From: an uncultured Odoribacter sp. | GTDB lineage: Bacteria > Bacteroidota > Bacteroidia > Bacteroidales > Marinifilaceae | DNA length: 64,000 nt | NCBI GenBank assembly: GCA_944321145.1 | Contig: CALUKF010000006.1 | Location: 1 to 64,000, forward strand | Direction of reading: 5' to 3' | Shown: piece by piece, positions 9,604 to 18,479 of the stretch | Position numbering within the stretch: position 1 is the first letter of the stretch | Layout: each line of letters begins with the position of its first letter | Translations under genes and position numbers: made by a program | Notes under the pieces: generated by a model | The model's input: only the letters and a program-made list of their open reading frames with translations | What the model was told of the DNA's origin: nothing | Databases searched by the model: none

Positions 9604-11706
9604 TTAAATTAAATCCACACGTCCGTTAGCTTTCTCTACTACCTCCTTGGCAATATTCTTCGGCACTTCAGCATAATGGTCGAACTCCATTGAAGAGCTT
9701 GCACGGCCAGAAGACAGCGTACGCAACACCGTCACATAACCGAACTGCTCTGCCAAAGGCACCTTCGCCGTAATCACACGCGCACCGATACGGGAATCCA
9801 TGCTCTCCACCTGTCCCCGACGGCGGTTCAAGTCAGCAATAATATCGCCCATGAAATCTTCCGGCGTCACCACCTCCAATTTCATAATCGGCTCCAACAA
9901 CACCGGCTTTGCCTTCTGGGCAGCCTCCTTGTAACCAATCTTGGCAGCCATTTCGAATGACAAAGCATCGGAGTCCACCGGGTGGAACGAACCGTCCAGC
10001 AACGTAATCTTCAAAGACTCCAACGCATAACCGGCAAGCACGCCGTTCTGCATGGCTTCCTTGAAGCCCTTCTCTACCGACGGGATAAACTCCTTCGGGA
10101 TATTACCGCCCTTCACCTCATTCACGAATACCAAGCCCTCCTTGCCTTCTTCGCCCGGCTCCATGCGGAAAATGATATCAGCAAACTTACCGCGACCACC
10201 CGTCTGCTTCTTAAATACATGACGGTGCTCAACCGGCATTGTAATAGCTTCCTTGTAAGAAACCTGCGGCGCGCCTTGGTTACATTCAACCTTGAACTCA
10301 CGCTTCAGACGGTCAATGATAATATCCAAGTGAAGCTCGCCCATACCGCTGATAACCGTCTGTCCTGAATCCTCATCCGTCTTTACGCGGAACGTCGGGT
10401 CTTCCTCTGCCAATTTTGCCAAAGCCATGCCCAACTTGTCCGTATCCTTCTGGGTCAGCGGCTCGATGGCAATACCAATCACCGGATCCGGGAAAGTCAT
10501 GCTCTCCAATACAATCGGATGCTCCTCGGAGCACAACGTATCACCTGTACGGATATCCTTGAAGCCCACACAAGCGCAAATATCTCCTGCCTCCAGCACC
10601 TCCTTCGGCATCTGCTTGTTGGAGTGCATCTGGAACAAACGCGAAATACGTTCCTTCTTATCCGTGCGGGGATTATACACGTATGAACCTGCCTCAATCT
10701 TACCTGAATAAATACGGGTGTAGCACAAACGTCCCACGAACGGGTCGGTTGCAATCTTGAATGCCAATGCCGACAGTGGAGCATCCGGATCTACCGGGAA
10801 ATGCACCTCCTCGCCGGTGCGCGGGTCTGTGCCCTTGCTATTCGGAATATCCAGCGGATTTGGCAAATAAGCAATCACAGCGTCCAACAAATTCTGCACG
10901 CCCTTATTCTTGAAAGAAGAACCGCACATCACCGGGCAGAAATCCATCGCAATCACCGCCTTGCGGATAACCGCCTTCAAATCCTCTGCCGTAATGGAAT
11001 CCGGGTCTTCAAAAAAGCGTTCCATCAAAGCCTCGTCCTGCACTGCAGCAGCCTCCACCAACTTCTCCCTCCACTCCTGAGCTTCTGCCTGCATATTCTC
11101 CGGAATATCCTTCACCGTAGCTTCCATCGCGCCATTCTCCCATACATACGCCTTCATCTCCACCAAATCCACAATGCCCTGGAAATTCTCCTCTGCCCCG
11201 ATAGGCAACACGAGGGGCACCGGATTAGCGCTCAGCTTCTCCTTAATCTCACGGACAGCCTTGAAAAAATCAGCGCCTGAGCGGTCCATCTTGTTCACAA
11301 AAGCAATTCTCGGCACGCCATACTTATTTGCCTGCCGCCATACCGTCTCTGACTGCGCCTCCACGCCGCCCACTGCGCAAAACAGCGCCACAGCGCCGTC
11401 CAGCACACGCAACGAACGCTCCACTTCCACCGTGAAGTCCACGTGTCCCGGAGTATCAATAATATTAATTTTATAATCGTGCCCCTGATATTTCCAATAA
11501 CAAGTGGTTGCAGCAGAAGTAATCGTAATGCCTCGCTCCTGCTCCTGCACCATCCAGTCCATTGTGGCAGTACCATCGTGGGTCTCCCCAATCTTATGGT
11601 TTACGCCCGTGAAATACAGGATACGCTCCGTAGTTGTTGTTTTACCGGCATCAATATGAGCCATGATACCGATATTTCTTGTGTAATGTAAATCTCTCTT
11701 TGCCAT
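9604..11706 (-). CDS. fusA: Elongation factor G
   Basis: 700 residues. GTPase motifs are AHIDAGKT at 16-23, DTPGH at 84-88 and NKMD at 138-141, followed by domains II-V ending in the EF-G C-terminal region ([20 protein letters not shown]). It catalyses GTP-dependent ribosomal translocation and, with RRF, recycling. Gene order rpsL-rpsG-fusA is canonical. Bacteroidota often carry additional EF-G paralogues; the ribosomal location marks this as the main copy. Confidence 0.98.
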   Translation of the reverse strand: MAKRDLHYTRNIGIMAHIDAGKTTTTERILYFTGVNHKIGETHDGTATMDWMVQEQERGITITSAATTCYWKYQGHDYKINIIDTPGHVDFTVEVERSLRVLDGAVALFCAVGGVEAQSETVWRQANKYGVPRIAFVNKMDRSGADFFKAVREIKEKLSANPVPLVLPIGAEENFQGIVDLVEMKAYVWENGAMEATVKDIPENMQAEAQEWREKLVEAAAVQDEALMERFFEDPDSITAEDLKAVIRKAVIAMDFCPVMCGSSFKNKGVQNLLDAVIAYLPNPLDIPNSKGTDPRTGEEVHFPVDPDAPLSALAFKIATDPFVGRLCYTRIYSGKIEAGSYVYNPRTDKKERISRLFQMHSNKQMPKEVLEAGDICACVGFKDIRTGDTLCSEEHPIVLESMTFPDPVIGIAIEPLTQKDTDKLGMALAKLAEEDPTFRVKTDEDSGQTVISGMGELHLDIIIDRLKREFKVECNQGAPQVSYKEAITMPVEHRHVFKKQTGGRGKFADIIFRMEPGEEGKEGLVFVNEVKGGNIPKEFIPSVEKGFKEAMQNGVLAGYALESLKITLLDGSFHPVDSDALSFEMAAKIGYKEAAQKAKPVLLEPIMKLEVVTPEDFMGDIIADLNRRRGQVESMDSRIGARVITAKVPLAEQFGYVTVLRTLSSGRASSSMEFDHYAEVPKNIAKEVVEKANGRVDLI

Positions 11707-11727
11707 TGGTTATAAATACGCTATATA

Positions 11728-12207
11728 TTAAAACCTAAAATGTGCAAATGCCCTATTTGCCTCTGCCATACGGTGGGTATCCTCCTTCTTCTTGAAAGCG
11801 GCGCCCTCTTCCTTATAAGCAGCCATAATCTCAGCAGCCAGCTTCTCAGCCATGCTATGCCCGCTCCTCTTGCGCGAGTAAAGAATCATATTTTTCACAG
11901 AAATAGCCCGCTTGCGGTTGGGAGCGATTTCTGTAGGCACCTGGAACGTAGCGCCGCCTACACGCCGGCTCTTCACCTCCACCTGCGGGGTGATATTCTC
12001 CAATGCCTGCTTCCATACCTCCAAAGCAGTCTTCTCTTCCTTCTTTGCCATCTTCTCCTCTACGATGTCCAATGCATCATAAAAAATCTTGAACGCGATG
12101 GTCTTCTTTCCGTCCACCATCAGGTCGTTCACAAACCGGGTTACCAACACATCATTAAACTTGGGGTCCGGCAACAAAATCCTCTTCCTTGGTTTTGCTT
12201 TTCTCAT
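11728..12207 (-). CDS. rpsG: 30S ribosomal protein S7
   Basis: The start is set at the ATG giving [17 protein letters not shown] (159 residues), which matches the length and N-terminus of the family and has AAGAAGAAG upstream. An in-frame ATG ten codons earlier gives an untypical lead. The conserved [11 protein letters not shown] and C-terminal [15 protein letters not shown] are present. S7 nucleates assembly of the 30S head. Confidence 0.96.
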   Translation of the reverse strand: MRKAKPRKRILLPDPKFNDVLVTRFVNDLMVDGKKTIAFKIFYDALDIVEEKMAKKEEKTALEVWKQALENITPQVEVKSRRVGGATFQVPTEIAPNRKRAISVKNMILYSRKRSGHSMAEKLAAEIMAAYKEEGAAFKKKEDTHRMAEANRAFAHFRF

Positions 12208-12329
12208 CTTCTTCTTGTTTACGAATCTGTTCGTCAAGCTGCCCGCGTCCGGTCTTCAACGGTTTCCCAACCATTTACTCAACTGTTTTCGGGAACGCTT
12301 CATAAACACAATTCCGGTTAATTACTTAT
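12208..12329 (-). promoter_or_regulatory. rpsL-rpsG spacer, possible S7 control region
   Basis: A 122-base noncoding gap separates rpsL from rpsG, longer than most in this operon. Read on the minus strand it contains GTTCCC facing GGGAAAC and, close to the start codon, ACGAA facing TTCGT. In E. coli S7 represses its own translation by binding the rpsL-rpsG intercistronic RNA. A similar role here is inference from position and folding potential. Confidence 0.35.
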
Positions 12330-12743
12330 TTACTTCTTCTTTCCTTTTGCCGGAGCGGCAGCAGCCTGTCCGGGTTTCGGTCTCTTAGCCCCGTATTTGG
12401 AGCGCCCCTGGCAACGTCCGGCCACGCCGGCAGCATCCAAAGTTCCACGGATCAAGTGGTAGCGCACACCCGGAAGGTCTTTCACACGTCCGCCGCGAAT
12501 CAGCACGATAGAGTGCTCTTGCAGGTTGTGTCCTTCTCCCGGAATATAGGCATTCACCTCTTTCCCGTTGGTCAATCTCACACGTGCCACCTTCCGCATT
12601 GCAGAATTCGGCTTTTTCGGAGTAGTCGTGTACACACGCACGCAAACTCCCCGTCTTTGCGGGCAAGCATCCAAAGCCGGCGCCTTGCTCTTGTCCTCGA
12701 TCTTTACTCTTCCTTTTCTTACTAACTGTTGAATAGTAGGCAT
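12330..12743 (-). CDS. rpsL: 30S ribosomal protein S12
   Basis: 137 residues. The decoding-site loop [11 protein letters not shown] (42-52) and the [12 protein letters not shown] segment are intact, with lysines at the usual streptomycin-response positions. The C-terminus is extended by a low-complexity Ala/Pro/Lys tail ([13 protein letters not shown]) beyond the usual RSKYG(A/V)KRPK end. It is the first gene of the str-S10-spc superoperon. Confidence 0.97.
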   Translation of the reverse strand: MPTIQQLVRKGRVKIEDKSKAPALDACPQRRGVCVRVYTTTPKKPNSAMRKVARVRLTNGKEVNAYIPGEGHNLQEHSIVLIRGGRVKDLPGVRYHLIRGTLDAAGVAGRCQGRSKYGAKRPKPGQAAAAPAKGKKK

Positions 12744-12791
12744 TTCACAAGTACTCTTTTAAATTAATATACTTTTATCCAAAATGGAGCG

Positions 12792-12822
12792 CAAATGTAC
12801 GCACTATTTTTTTCACCTGCAA
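12792..12822 (-). promoter_or_regulatory. Promoter of the str-S10-spc superoperon
   Basis: On the minus strand, TTG (12820-12822), 20 bases and TACATTTG (12792-12799) match the Bacteroidota consensus TTG-N19/20-TAnnTTTG. The start site should fall about 40 bases upstream of rpsL. No other promoter with both boxes is seen in this gap. Confidence 0.75.
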
Positions 12823-13040
12823 ATATTTTCCGGTATTTTTCTAAGAAATCCAGAAAGTTATCCCCCAAGCCCCTCAAAACCCCGCCGGCATCCCCCACTC
12901 TCCTGCCTCTATCCATATCCTTCCACCCCATCATTCCTGCCCACTCCTACATTTCCCCACGCATGCCATGCCCACCCATACCGCAGCCTTCCTTCCTGGG
13001 CAACAGCGAGACTATTCATGGGTAAAACCCATATTTCCCT
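12823..13040. other. Intergenic pyrimidine-rich stretch
   Basis: No credible gene. Between about 12860 and 13000 the plus strand is strongly C- and CT-rich, unlike the A/T-rich gaps elsewhere in the ribosomal region. Near the end lies a short perfect hairpin, ATGGGT/ACCCAT around AAA (about 13018-13032). The plus-strand open frames here lack coding character. Confidence 0.4.
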
Positions 13041-13216
13041 TACACTTCTATTACATATAAATTACATTTCATTTACAGAATAGATTTATTTCAACCTATT
13101 TTTGACCTATTCTTATTATATTGGAATAGGATAAGAATAGGTTTATAATAGGTTGAGAATAGGTTTATCTCTAAATGAAGTGTAACGTAACTCTAACTCA
13201 AGTGTAACTCAAATAT
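13041..13216. repeat. 11-bp phased palindromic array A
   Basis: Sixteen consecutive 11-bp units fill this A/T-rich stretch. The left half repeats a TAC- or CTATT-headed unit (for example CTATTTTTGAC at 13096) and the right half a GGTT- or AACT-headed unit (for example GGTTGAGAATA at 13151). The halves are imperfect reverse complements about a centre near 13123: CCTATTCTTAT (13106-13116) pairs exactly with ATAAGAATAGG (13131-13141). It lies upstream of the str promoter and downstream of the SusCD locus. Confidence 0.75.
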
Positions 13217-13249
13217 AGGAGCAGTACGGGAATTTATCCTTATCAGTTC

Positions 13250-13290
13250 AGGAAAAAAGAAGTCCGATGGCTCTTTACTTGCCATCGGAC
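13250..13290 (-). terminator. Intrinsic terminator of the SusCD locus
   Basis: A perfect 10-bp stem, GTCCGATGGC (13262-13271) with GCCATCGGAC (13281-13290), and a 9-base loop are followed on the minus strand by TTCTTTTTT. It lies 45 bases after the thioredoxin-fold gene and should end transcription of that operon. Confidence 0.85.
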
Positions 13291-13335
13291 TAAAGTTGGG
13301 TATAGTAAGTTATGAATGAATGGTTTGCGCCTTAT

Positions 13336-14433
13336 TTATTCCGCAAGGGCGGGTTCTGTCTTTAAACGCTTGAGTACAAGGCGGAGGGGTGTTTGCTGGC
13401 GTTCGTCTATTGAGGGAAGGTAATCTTCCAACAGACGGACGGCTTTGGCTTTGATAGCGGCAGGCTCGGCGGAAAGGCTTTCCAAATTTATCAGAATCAG
13501 GAAGCGTTCCGAAGAACTGAATTCGGGGAAATGTTTGAAACAGTAGTCAAGGTATTTGTCCCATTGCTTCGACATTTTGTATTCGCCCAACTGCAACATC
13601 GCCGGATAGGAGCCTGTATTCAAACCTGTCGCCACAATGTCTTGCTGCAATTGGCGAAAAGCTGCAAGAGACAAGGAAGTATTTTTCCGGACAATCACAT
13701 AGGGCATGGTTGCCTGCCAAAGCCATTTGCGCAATAGGACACGCGTACGCTCCTCGCCGACTGTTGCAAAAAATTGCGGATAATGTGCCAAAACGTAGCG
13801 GGCAATTGGATGGTCGAGGTTCAAAATGTAACGCTCGTAGATTTTGAAATTTTCTTCGCTACATTTTTCCTGCTCGGACAAATGGGCAAAATAATCTTCT
13901 ATAGCAGCATAAGCATCTTGGTCTTTCCCATTCTCGAAAAGCGAAATGGCGTAATAATAAATCAATTCCGGCGTTCGTTCACCTCCAGCATAACGGGCTT
14001 GTAAACGCTCCGGCAAAAGGTTTTCGTCCAGTCCTCTCTGTACCCGCTCAATCAATGTCGCTGCATCCGATGCCCCGGCAAAGCTATAAAGCAATTCCCC
14101 CTTGGCATCCAAAAAGACGAGGGTCGGATAAGCACGCACACCGTATTTCCGCGCAAGTGCAGGACCATCCCCCTTTTCAGCATCGCATTTCAGGGAAATA
14201 AAGCGGGGATTGAAATAATCACCCACAGCTTTTTGAGGAAAGACGTCGCGGCTTAATTGTTTGCAAGGACCGCACCAGACAGTGTAAAAATCAATAAATA
14301 CCTTCTTGTTTTCACGCTGCGCCACCTGCAAAGCCTCGTCCAAAGACAGTTCAGAGAAATCTATCCCCTGCCCCAAAGTGCAAAAAGGGGAAAGCAAGAA
14401 AAGGAAGAATCCCCAAAGCATTGTTTTTTTCAT
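13336..14433 (-). CDS. Exported thioredoxin-fold protein
   Basis: 365 residues from the ATG giving MKKTMLWGFFLFLL, a cleavable signal peptide without a lipobox cysteine. A longer frame upstream runs across the terminator of the preceding gene and is discarded. The thioredoxin domain covers roughly 25-135 with the redox motif WCGPC at 53-57. The remaining 230 residues are helical and of unknown function. It ends a SusC/SusD/DUF4843/PKD-like locus, suggesting a periplasmic or surface thiol function linked to that system. Substrate unknown. Confidence 0.8.
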   Translation of the reverse strand: MKKTMLWGFFLFLLSPFCTLGQGIDFSELSLDEALQVAQRENKKVFIDFYTVWCGPCKQLSRDVFPQKAVGDYFNPRFISLKCDAEKGDGPALARKYGVRAYPTLVFLDAKGELLYSFAGASDAATLIERVQRGLDENLLPERLQARYAGGERTPELIYYYAISLFENGKDQDAYAAIEDYFAHLSEQEKCSEENFKIYERYILNLDHPIARYVLAHYPQFFATVGEERTRVLLRKWLWQATMPYVIVRKNTSLSLAAFRQLQQDIVATGLNTGSYPAMLQLGEYKMSKQWDKYLDYCFKHFPEFSSSERFLILINLESLSAEPAAIKAKAVRLLEDYLPSIDERQQTPLRLVLKRLKTEPALAE

Positions 14434-14470
14434 GGGATAAAATTTAAATTCATTTTCATTTTCTACAAAA

Positions 14471-14501
14471 CAAAAAGCGAGAGGAGAAAAACCTCCCCTC
14501 G
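14471..14501 (-). terminator. Intrinsic terminator after the PKD-like gene
   Basis: A 9-bp stem with one wobble, CGAGGGGAG pairing with CTCCTCTCG around a T-rich loop, is followed on the minus strand by CTTTTTG. A T-run also follows on the other strand. It may reduce read-through into the downstream thioredoxin-fold gene rather than stop it. Confidence 0.65.
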
Positions 14502-14509
14502 TTTTTCTT

Positions 14510-16057
14510 TTATTGGAGCCGGACATCCATGTCCTTTACTCTCACCAAGCCCGTCCAGCGGCAATTATCCAAGGGCGTCAGTTCAAAAGCCCTAAGGTCG
14601 TCGCTTTCCAGCTGGAAACGCTGCACAATGCCCTGTTCGGTAGCATTGTAGGTCGCAATCATGATTTCGTCCAAATTGTTTGCATAGTCAAACTCCATGC
14701 AGGTGATTTCATCGCCCATGTCCTGGGAATAAGACAAGCCATTCTCGTAGTCATACGCATAAAGGGTGCTTCCCTCTGCATACAGCAAGAGCGTGCGACT
14801 GCCTGCAAAAGCAAACAACTGCCCGGCGTGCATGTTGGGCACTTCAGTCTTGGGTATGGTGTATGCCCTTGATTTAGTCGGAGAATAGCCGCACAGGAAG
14901 TGGTACACATAAAAGTTTTCGCTATCTTCCAAAAGAGCCATCGAAAGATAAGCCGAAGATCCACTGCGCATCCAAGTATTTTCGCCATAAACCAATTCCC
15001 TGCCTTCAGGCTGTTGCCATGGGAAAGGAGTTGTCGCTTGATCCTCCAAGCGGGTCATATTGTTTGAATACCGAGTAAAAGAAGAGAAACAATTATTGGT
15101 TTCATCATATACCAAACAAGTGCCCCAGCTATAGGTGTCATAAAAGATATAGGGGTAGAGTTTGAAAAAATCTGTGCTCGTCGTGCTGTAACGATTCAAC
15201 GGATTGCCATAGGATTCTCCCAAAGTAATGGAACCTCCGAATATGTAATCCTCCGTCGCATAGAACCTATACATGCCATTCATATTATAGCCGCGCTGCC
15301 TTGAAGCCATATCCAACGGGATCAAAGTTTCCGGCAGAGGCACTGCGGCAAAAACCACAGAGTTGAATGTATTGTAAGCCGAGCCTTGCATGGTGGAGGG
15401 GTCGAGGAAATAAGCCCCCGTTTCCGTTGCCACCCAAATGCAATTGCCCCTGTAATAATAGCCGGTGTACATCACGCGGAGAGGTCCTTCCAAGACAGGC
15501 AACCCGCAATTGTCCAGCATATTTTTCAAAATAATCGTGTCTGTCGCCGTGGAAACCATGTCCAGCCCCACCGTGCCGTCCTCCTTTTCGCCCAAAAACA
15601 GGTATCCCCTATCGGAGGCTTGGGCTACCCGCAACGTCGTGTTGGATATCCAAAGAAGCCCGGTCTCTTTATCCCTGATTTTCAAAAACACGTAATAATT
15701 CGTCGGAGGCAAGTTCACCGGATAAACCAAATTCCGTTCCCGGCTGATGACAGTGCCCTGATCGTCAGAAGTGACTTCACTTTCCTGCACCTCCCAAATG
15801 TACTCATAACGCGCGGTGTCTTGCCCGTCGTCCATGGAAAAGACGATGTAAGGTTCCGTGCTGGTAGAATCAAACTCCCATTGAGGCGTAATACGCAATG
15901 TATCGCTGTTGTTGATTGCCGTATAGCCATCTTCAGGCCAATTGCTTATTGTGACCTCGTTAATCTCGTGATAATCATACGATCCTTCGTCATCATAGCA
16001 AGAAACTGAAAAGAATGTCAGCATCCCTGCAACAAAAATAAATAATATCTGTTTCAT
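14510..16057 (-). CDS. PKD-like family lipoprotein
   Basis: 515 residues. The N-terminus MKQILFIFVAGMLTFFSVSC is a lipoprotein signal peptide with the lipid-carrying cysteine at 20, followed by acidic residues typical of Bacteroidota surface lipoproteins. The body resembles the PKD-like family found next to DUF4843 proteins in SusC/SusD loci; the YDYHEINEVTISN start is characteristic. Probably a surface accessory of the uptake complex. The ligand is unknown. Confidence 0.7.
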   Translation of the reverse strand: MKQILFIFVAGMLTFFSVSCYDDEGSYDYHEINEVTISNWPEDGYTAINNSDTLRITPQWEFDSTSTEPYIVFSMDDGQDTARYEYIWEVQESEVTSDDQGTVISRERNLVYPVNLPPTNYYVFLKIRDKETGLLWISNTTLRVAQASDRGYLFLGEKEDGTVGLDMVSTATDTIILKNMLDNCGLPVLEGPLRVMYTGYYYRGNCIWVATETGAYFLDPSTMQGSAYNTFNSVVFAAVPLPETLIPLDMASRQRGYNMNGMYRFYATEDYIFGGSITLGESYGNPLNRYSTTSTDFFKLYPYIFYDTYSWGTCLVYDETNNCFSSFTRYSNNMTRLEDQATTPFPWQQPEGRELVYGENTWMRSGSSAYLSMALLEDSENFYVYHFLCGYSPTKSRAYTIPKTEVPNMHAGQLFAFAGSRTLLLYAEGSTLYAYDYENGLSYSQDMGDEITCMEFDYANNLDEIMIATYNATEQGIVQRFQLESDDLRAFELTPLDNCRWTGLVRVKDMDVRLQ

Positions 16058-16075
16058 GACTTCATGTTTTACATG

Positions 16076-16954
16076 TTAATTTCCTTGTTGATACGGAACA
16101 CCCCAATAGGAATTCCATGACACGCCCATCACCCACATCAAACGCCCGTCTGCTTCCAAAACAGGATTGCCGCTGTCGAAAGCTTCCTGCAAACTGATGG
16201 CTACCAAATCGCCAATCGCACGCGCACGCGCCGTAGGCATGGTCGTTGAAGACTCAAAATCTTCATAAGTCAAGCCGGGAACTACCTCACAAATATAATT
16301 GAACTTCTCGCGGCTAAAGATGCCCAGCACACCTGCTTCCTGGTCACCTACCTGGGCATTGTCCGGCATAGGCAAGCCCACCCAGCCGTCAGGACGAGTG
16401 ATGAAATCGTTCAGCCGGATGGTGTGGTAAGCCCCGTCAAATTGTTCGAGCCCTGCTGCATCGGCCAGCATGTTGGAAAAATCTTCCCATACAGGACATG
16501 CCAAAGTCAAATCTTCGGTCGGCAACAAACGGAAACCAATTCTCAATTCCTCATCCGACAACACGTCTGAGTTCATCACCCTTACATAAATATCCGTGTA
16601 ACGTTCGCCTGCCTTCAAAATTTGGTATTCCTCTATGTCGTCCAGAAAATTTACTCCTTCGACTGCCGTCGTGCTATCCGGTTCAAGCACAAAACGGAAT
16701 TGCCTGTCGTGGTCTGCGATGTTTCCAGCCAACATCACCCGCAATTTGACCATCGAAGTGTCTTCGCCCAAAGAGGTGAAATTAACCTCTGTGTAAGGCT
16801 GCGCAGCCCAATAAGTCGTGTCATACCAATCCACGCCCCATTGCACGTAAAAATAGACACCGTCCTCTCCATGCCAAGTTTCAACTTCATCTTCTTGACA
16901 AGAAAACAAGCCCAAAATGGCACAAGCCAATATGCATATAAAAATGTGTTTCAT
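16076..16954 (-). CDS. DUF4843 family lipoprotein
   Basis: 292 residues from the ATG giving MKHIFICILACAILGLFSC, a lipoprotein signal with its cysteine at 19. The longer upstream reading overlaps the susD-like gene and lacks a signal peptide. The early block DGVYFYVQW and the later VEGVNFL and ERYTDIYVRV segments fit DUF4843 proteins, which follow SusD in many Bacteroidales loci. The role is not known; co-location suggests a surface-exposed partner of the SusCD pair. Confidence 0.75.
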   Translation of the reverse strand: MKHIFICILACAILGLFSCQEDEVETWHGEDGVYFYVQWGVDWYDTTYWAAQPYTEVNFTSLGEDTSMVKLRVMLAGNIADHDRQFRFVLEPDSTTAVEGVNFLDDIEEYQILKAGERYTDIYVRVMNSDVLSDEELRIGFRLLPTEDLTLACPVWEDFSNMLADAAGLEQFDGAYHTIRLNDFITRPDGWVGLPMPDNAQVGDQEAGVLGIFSREKFNYICEVVPGLTYEDFESSTTMPTARARAIGDLVAISLQEAFDSGNPVLEADGRLMWVMGVSWNSYWGVPYQQGN

Positions 16955-16976
16955 ACTTTTCCGTTTTTTATAATTA

Positions 16977-18467
16977 CTACTCTCTTTGATCCGTTTCGCT
17001 ATCCGGCAAGGGAATGACATAATATTGCGTAGGTTCAATCGGCAATTCGCCATTCACTTGCGCACCATTGGGTATGGTCGACAATTCATTGCGCTTAAAA
17101 TAAAAGAATGTCTGACCTTCGCCAACGAAATCACAGATATACTCATTCTTAATGTAATCCCTTAATTCTGTCGTCGTAATATCGCTCGCCAAAGAAATTT
17201 CATTCCGAGCTTGGCGAAGCGGGTTTAAATATTGTTCGACTGCGTCAGCCACATTTTGCTCGTGTATTCCAATACACTCCGCAGCAATCAAATAAAGCTC
17301 GCTCAAACGGAATAAAGGTATCATATAACGGACGCGCGACCACCTTTCGGAATCAGTTGTTCCCCCTGCACTCAATTCTTCGTATTTTACAAACAAGTCA
17401 AATTTATGCTCGTCGGTTTCAACAGACTGGTTGCCCTCCCACCAACGGGTAATACGGTAGTCCGTAGGGGAATACAAGTTTTCTGACCTTCCCGCAGCCA
17501 TACCTAAAATGTTCGTATAGCTCAAGTCATTCTCAAAATAAGTGCCATAGCAGGCATCCCCGCGCATCGAATTATAGGAGGCAAACAATATCTCCGGTTC
17601 AAACACCCGGTCATTCGTCATCGTGGTTGCATAATCCGAATAATAAAGCCGGAACAGCGAATCCCTTGTTGCCGCCTGGATTGTTTCAACTGCATAAGCC
17701 TTTGCATTGGCATAATCCTGCTTCCACAAAGCTGCCCGCGCACGCAAAGCTTGCACAGCAAAATAATTCATGCGATAAACCCGATAATAGAAATCATTGC
17801 CGGCATCTCCCCCGCTCTCATTTCTGCCGCCTTCCGTAATCACCGGATCGATGTCACGCAATAAACCGGCAGCCTCCGACAAGTCTGCCAAAACAAGATC
17901 AACTACCGTGTCGGCAGGCAATAAAGGCTGGATGGAACGGTCTGACGAAGTCATATAAGGAATAGACTCTGCCTCTTTGTTCGACCAAAGCGGTCCGAAC
18001 AAACGGAGCATGTCGAAATGGTACAATGCACGCAAGCCCAATGCTTCGCCTTTAATCAAACCATAGTAGGTGTCATCCAGCACAGCGCGGTCTTCTTCGC
18101 AATGCTCGATTACGGCATTCAAATAAGCTATCTGCTGGTAAGCCGTCGACCAAATAGAGGAAAACTGGCTTTTGGGACGATCTTCTTCGTAACGGAAATT
18201 TTGCAATGAATTATAATAATGGTCTGTATTCGAGCAATCGTAATACTGCGCCAATACGTCTACTGCACCCATTGTCATTGCTCCACCATAGGTCGAACTG
18301 GAATTCATATTCAAATAAACTCCATTCAGTGCCATCTTAAAGCCATCCAGGCTTTCAAACAGATCTTTCTCCATGACACTGTCTTCCTGCTCTACATCCA
18401 ACCACGAGTTGCATGAAGCCAAGCCTAATGTCAGGCATACTATCATTAATTTTATTATTCTTTTCAT
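16977..18467 (-). CDS. SusD/RagB-type outer-membrane lipoprotein
   Basis: 496 residues from the ATG giving MKRIIKLMIVCLTLGLASC, with the lipobox cysteine followed by NSWLDVEQED, the hallmark start of SusD proteins. TPR-like helices (YHFDMLRLFGPLW, ALRARAALW) and the C-terminal RLSELYLIAAE segment are present. SusD proteins form the lid on the SusC transporter and bind substrate at the cell surface. It starts 12 bases after the SusC stop, so the two are coupled. Confidence 0.9.
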   Translation of the reverse strand: MKRIIKLMIVCLTLGLASCNSWLDVEQEDSVMEKDLFESLDGFKMALNGVYLNMNSSSTYGGAMTMGAVDVLAQYYDCSNTDHYYNSLQNFRYEEDRPKSQFSSIWSTAYQQIAYLNAVIEHCEEDRAVLDDTYYGLIKGEALGLRALYHFDMLRLFGPLWSNKEAESIPYMTSSDRSIQPLLPADTVVDLVLADLSEAAGLLRDIDPVITEGGRNESGGDAGNDFYYRVYRMNYFAVQALRARAALWKQDYANAKAYAVETIQAATRDSLFRLYYSDYATTMTNDRVFEPEILFASYNSMRGDACYGTYFENDLSYTNILGMAAGRSENLYSPTDYRITRWWEGNQSVETDEHKFDLFVKYEELSAGGTTDSERWSRVRYMIPLFRLSELYLIAAECIGIHEQNVADAVEQYLNPLRQARNEISLASDITTTELRDYIKNEYICDFVGEGQTFFYFKRNELSTIPNGAQVNGELPIEPTQYYVIPLPDSETDQRE

Positions 18468-18479
18468 ATCATACTGCAT

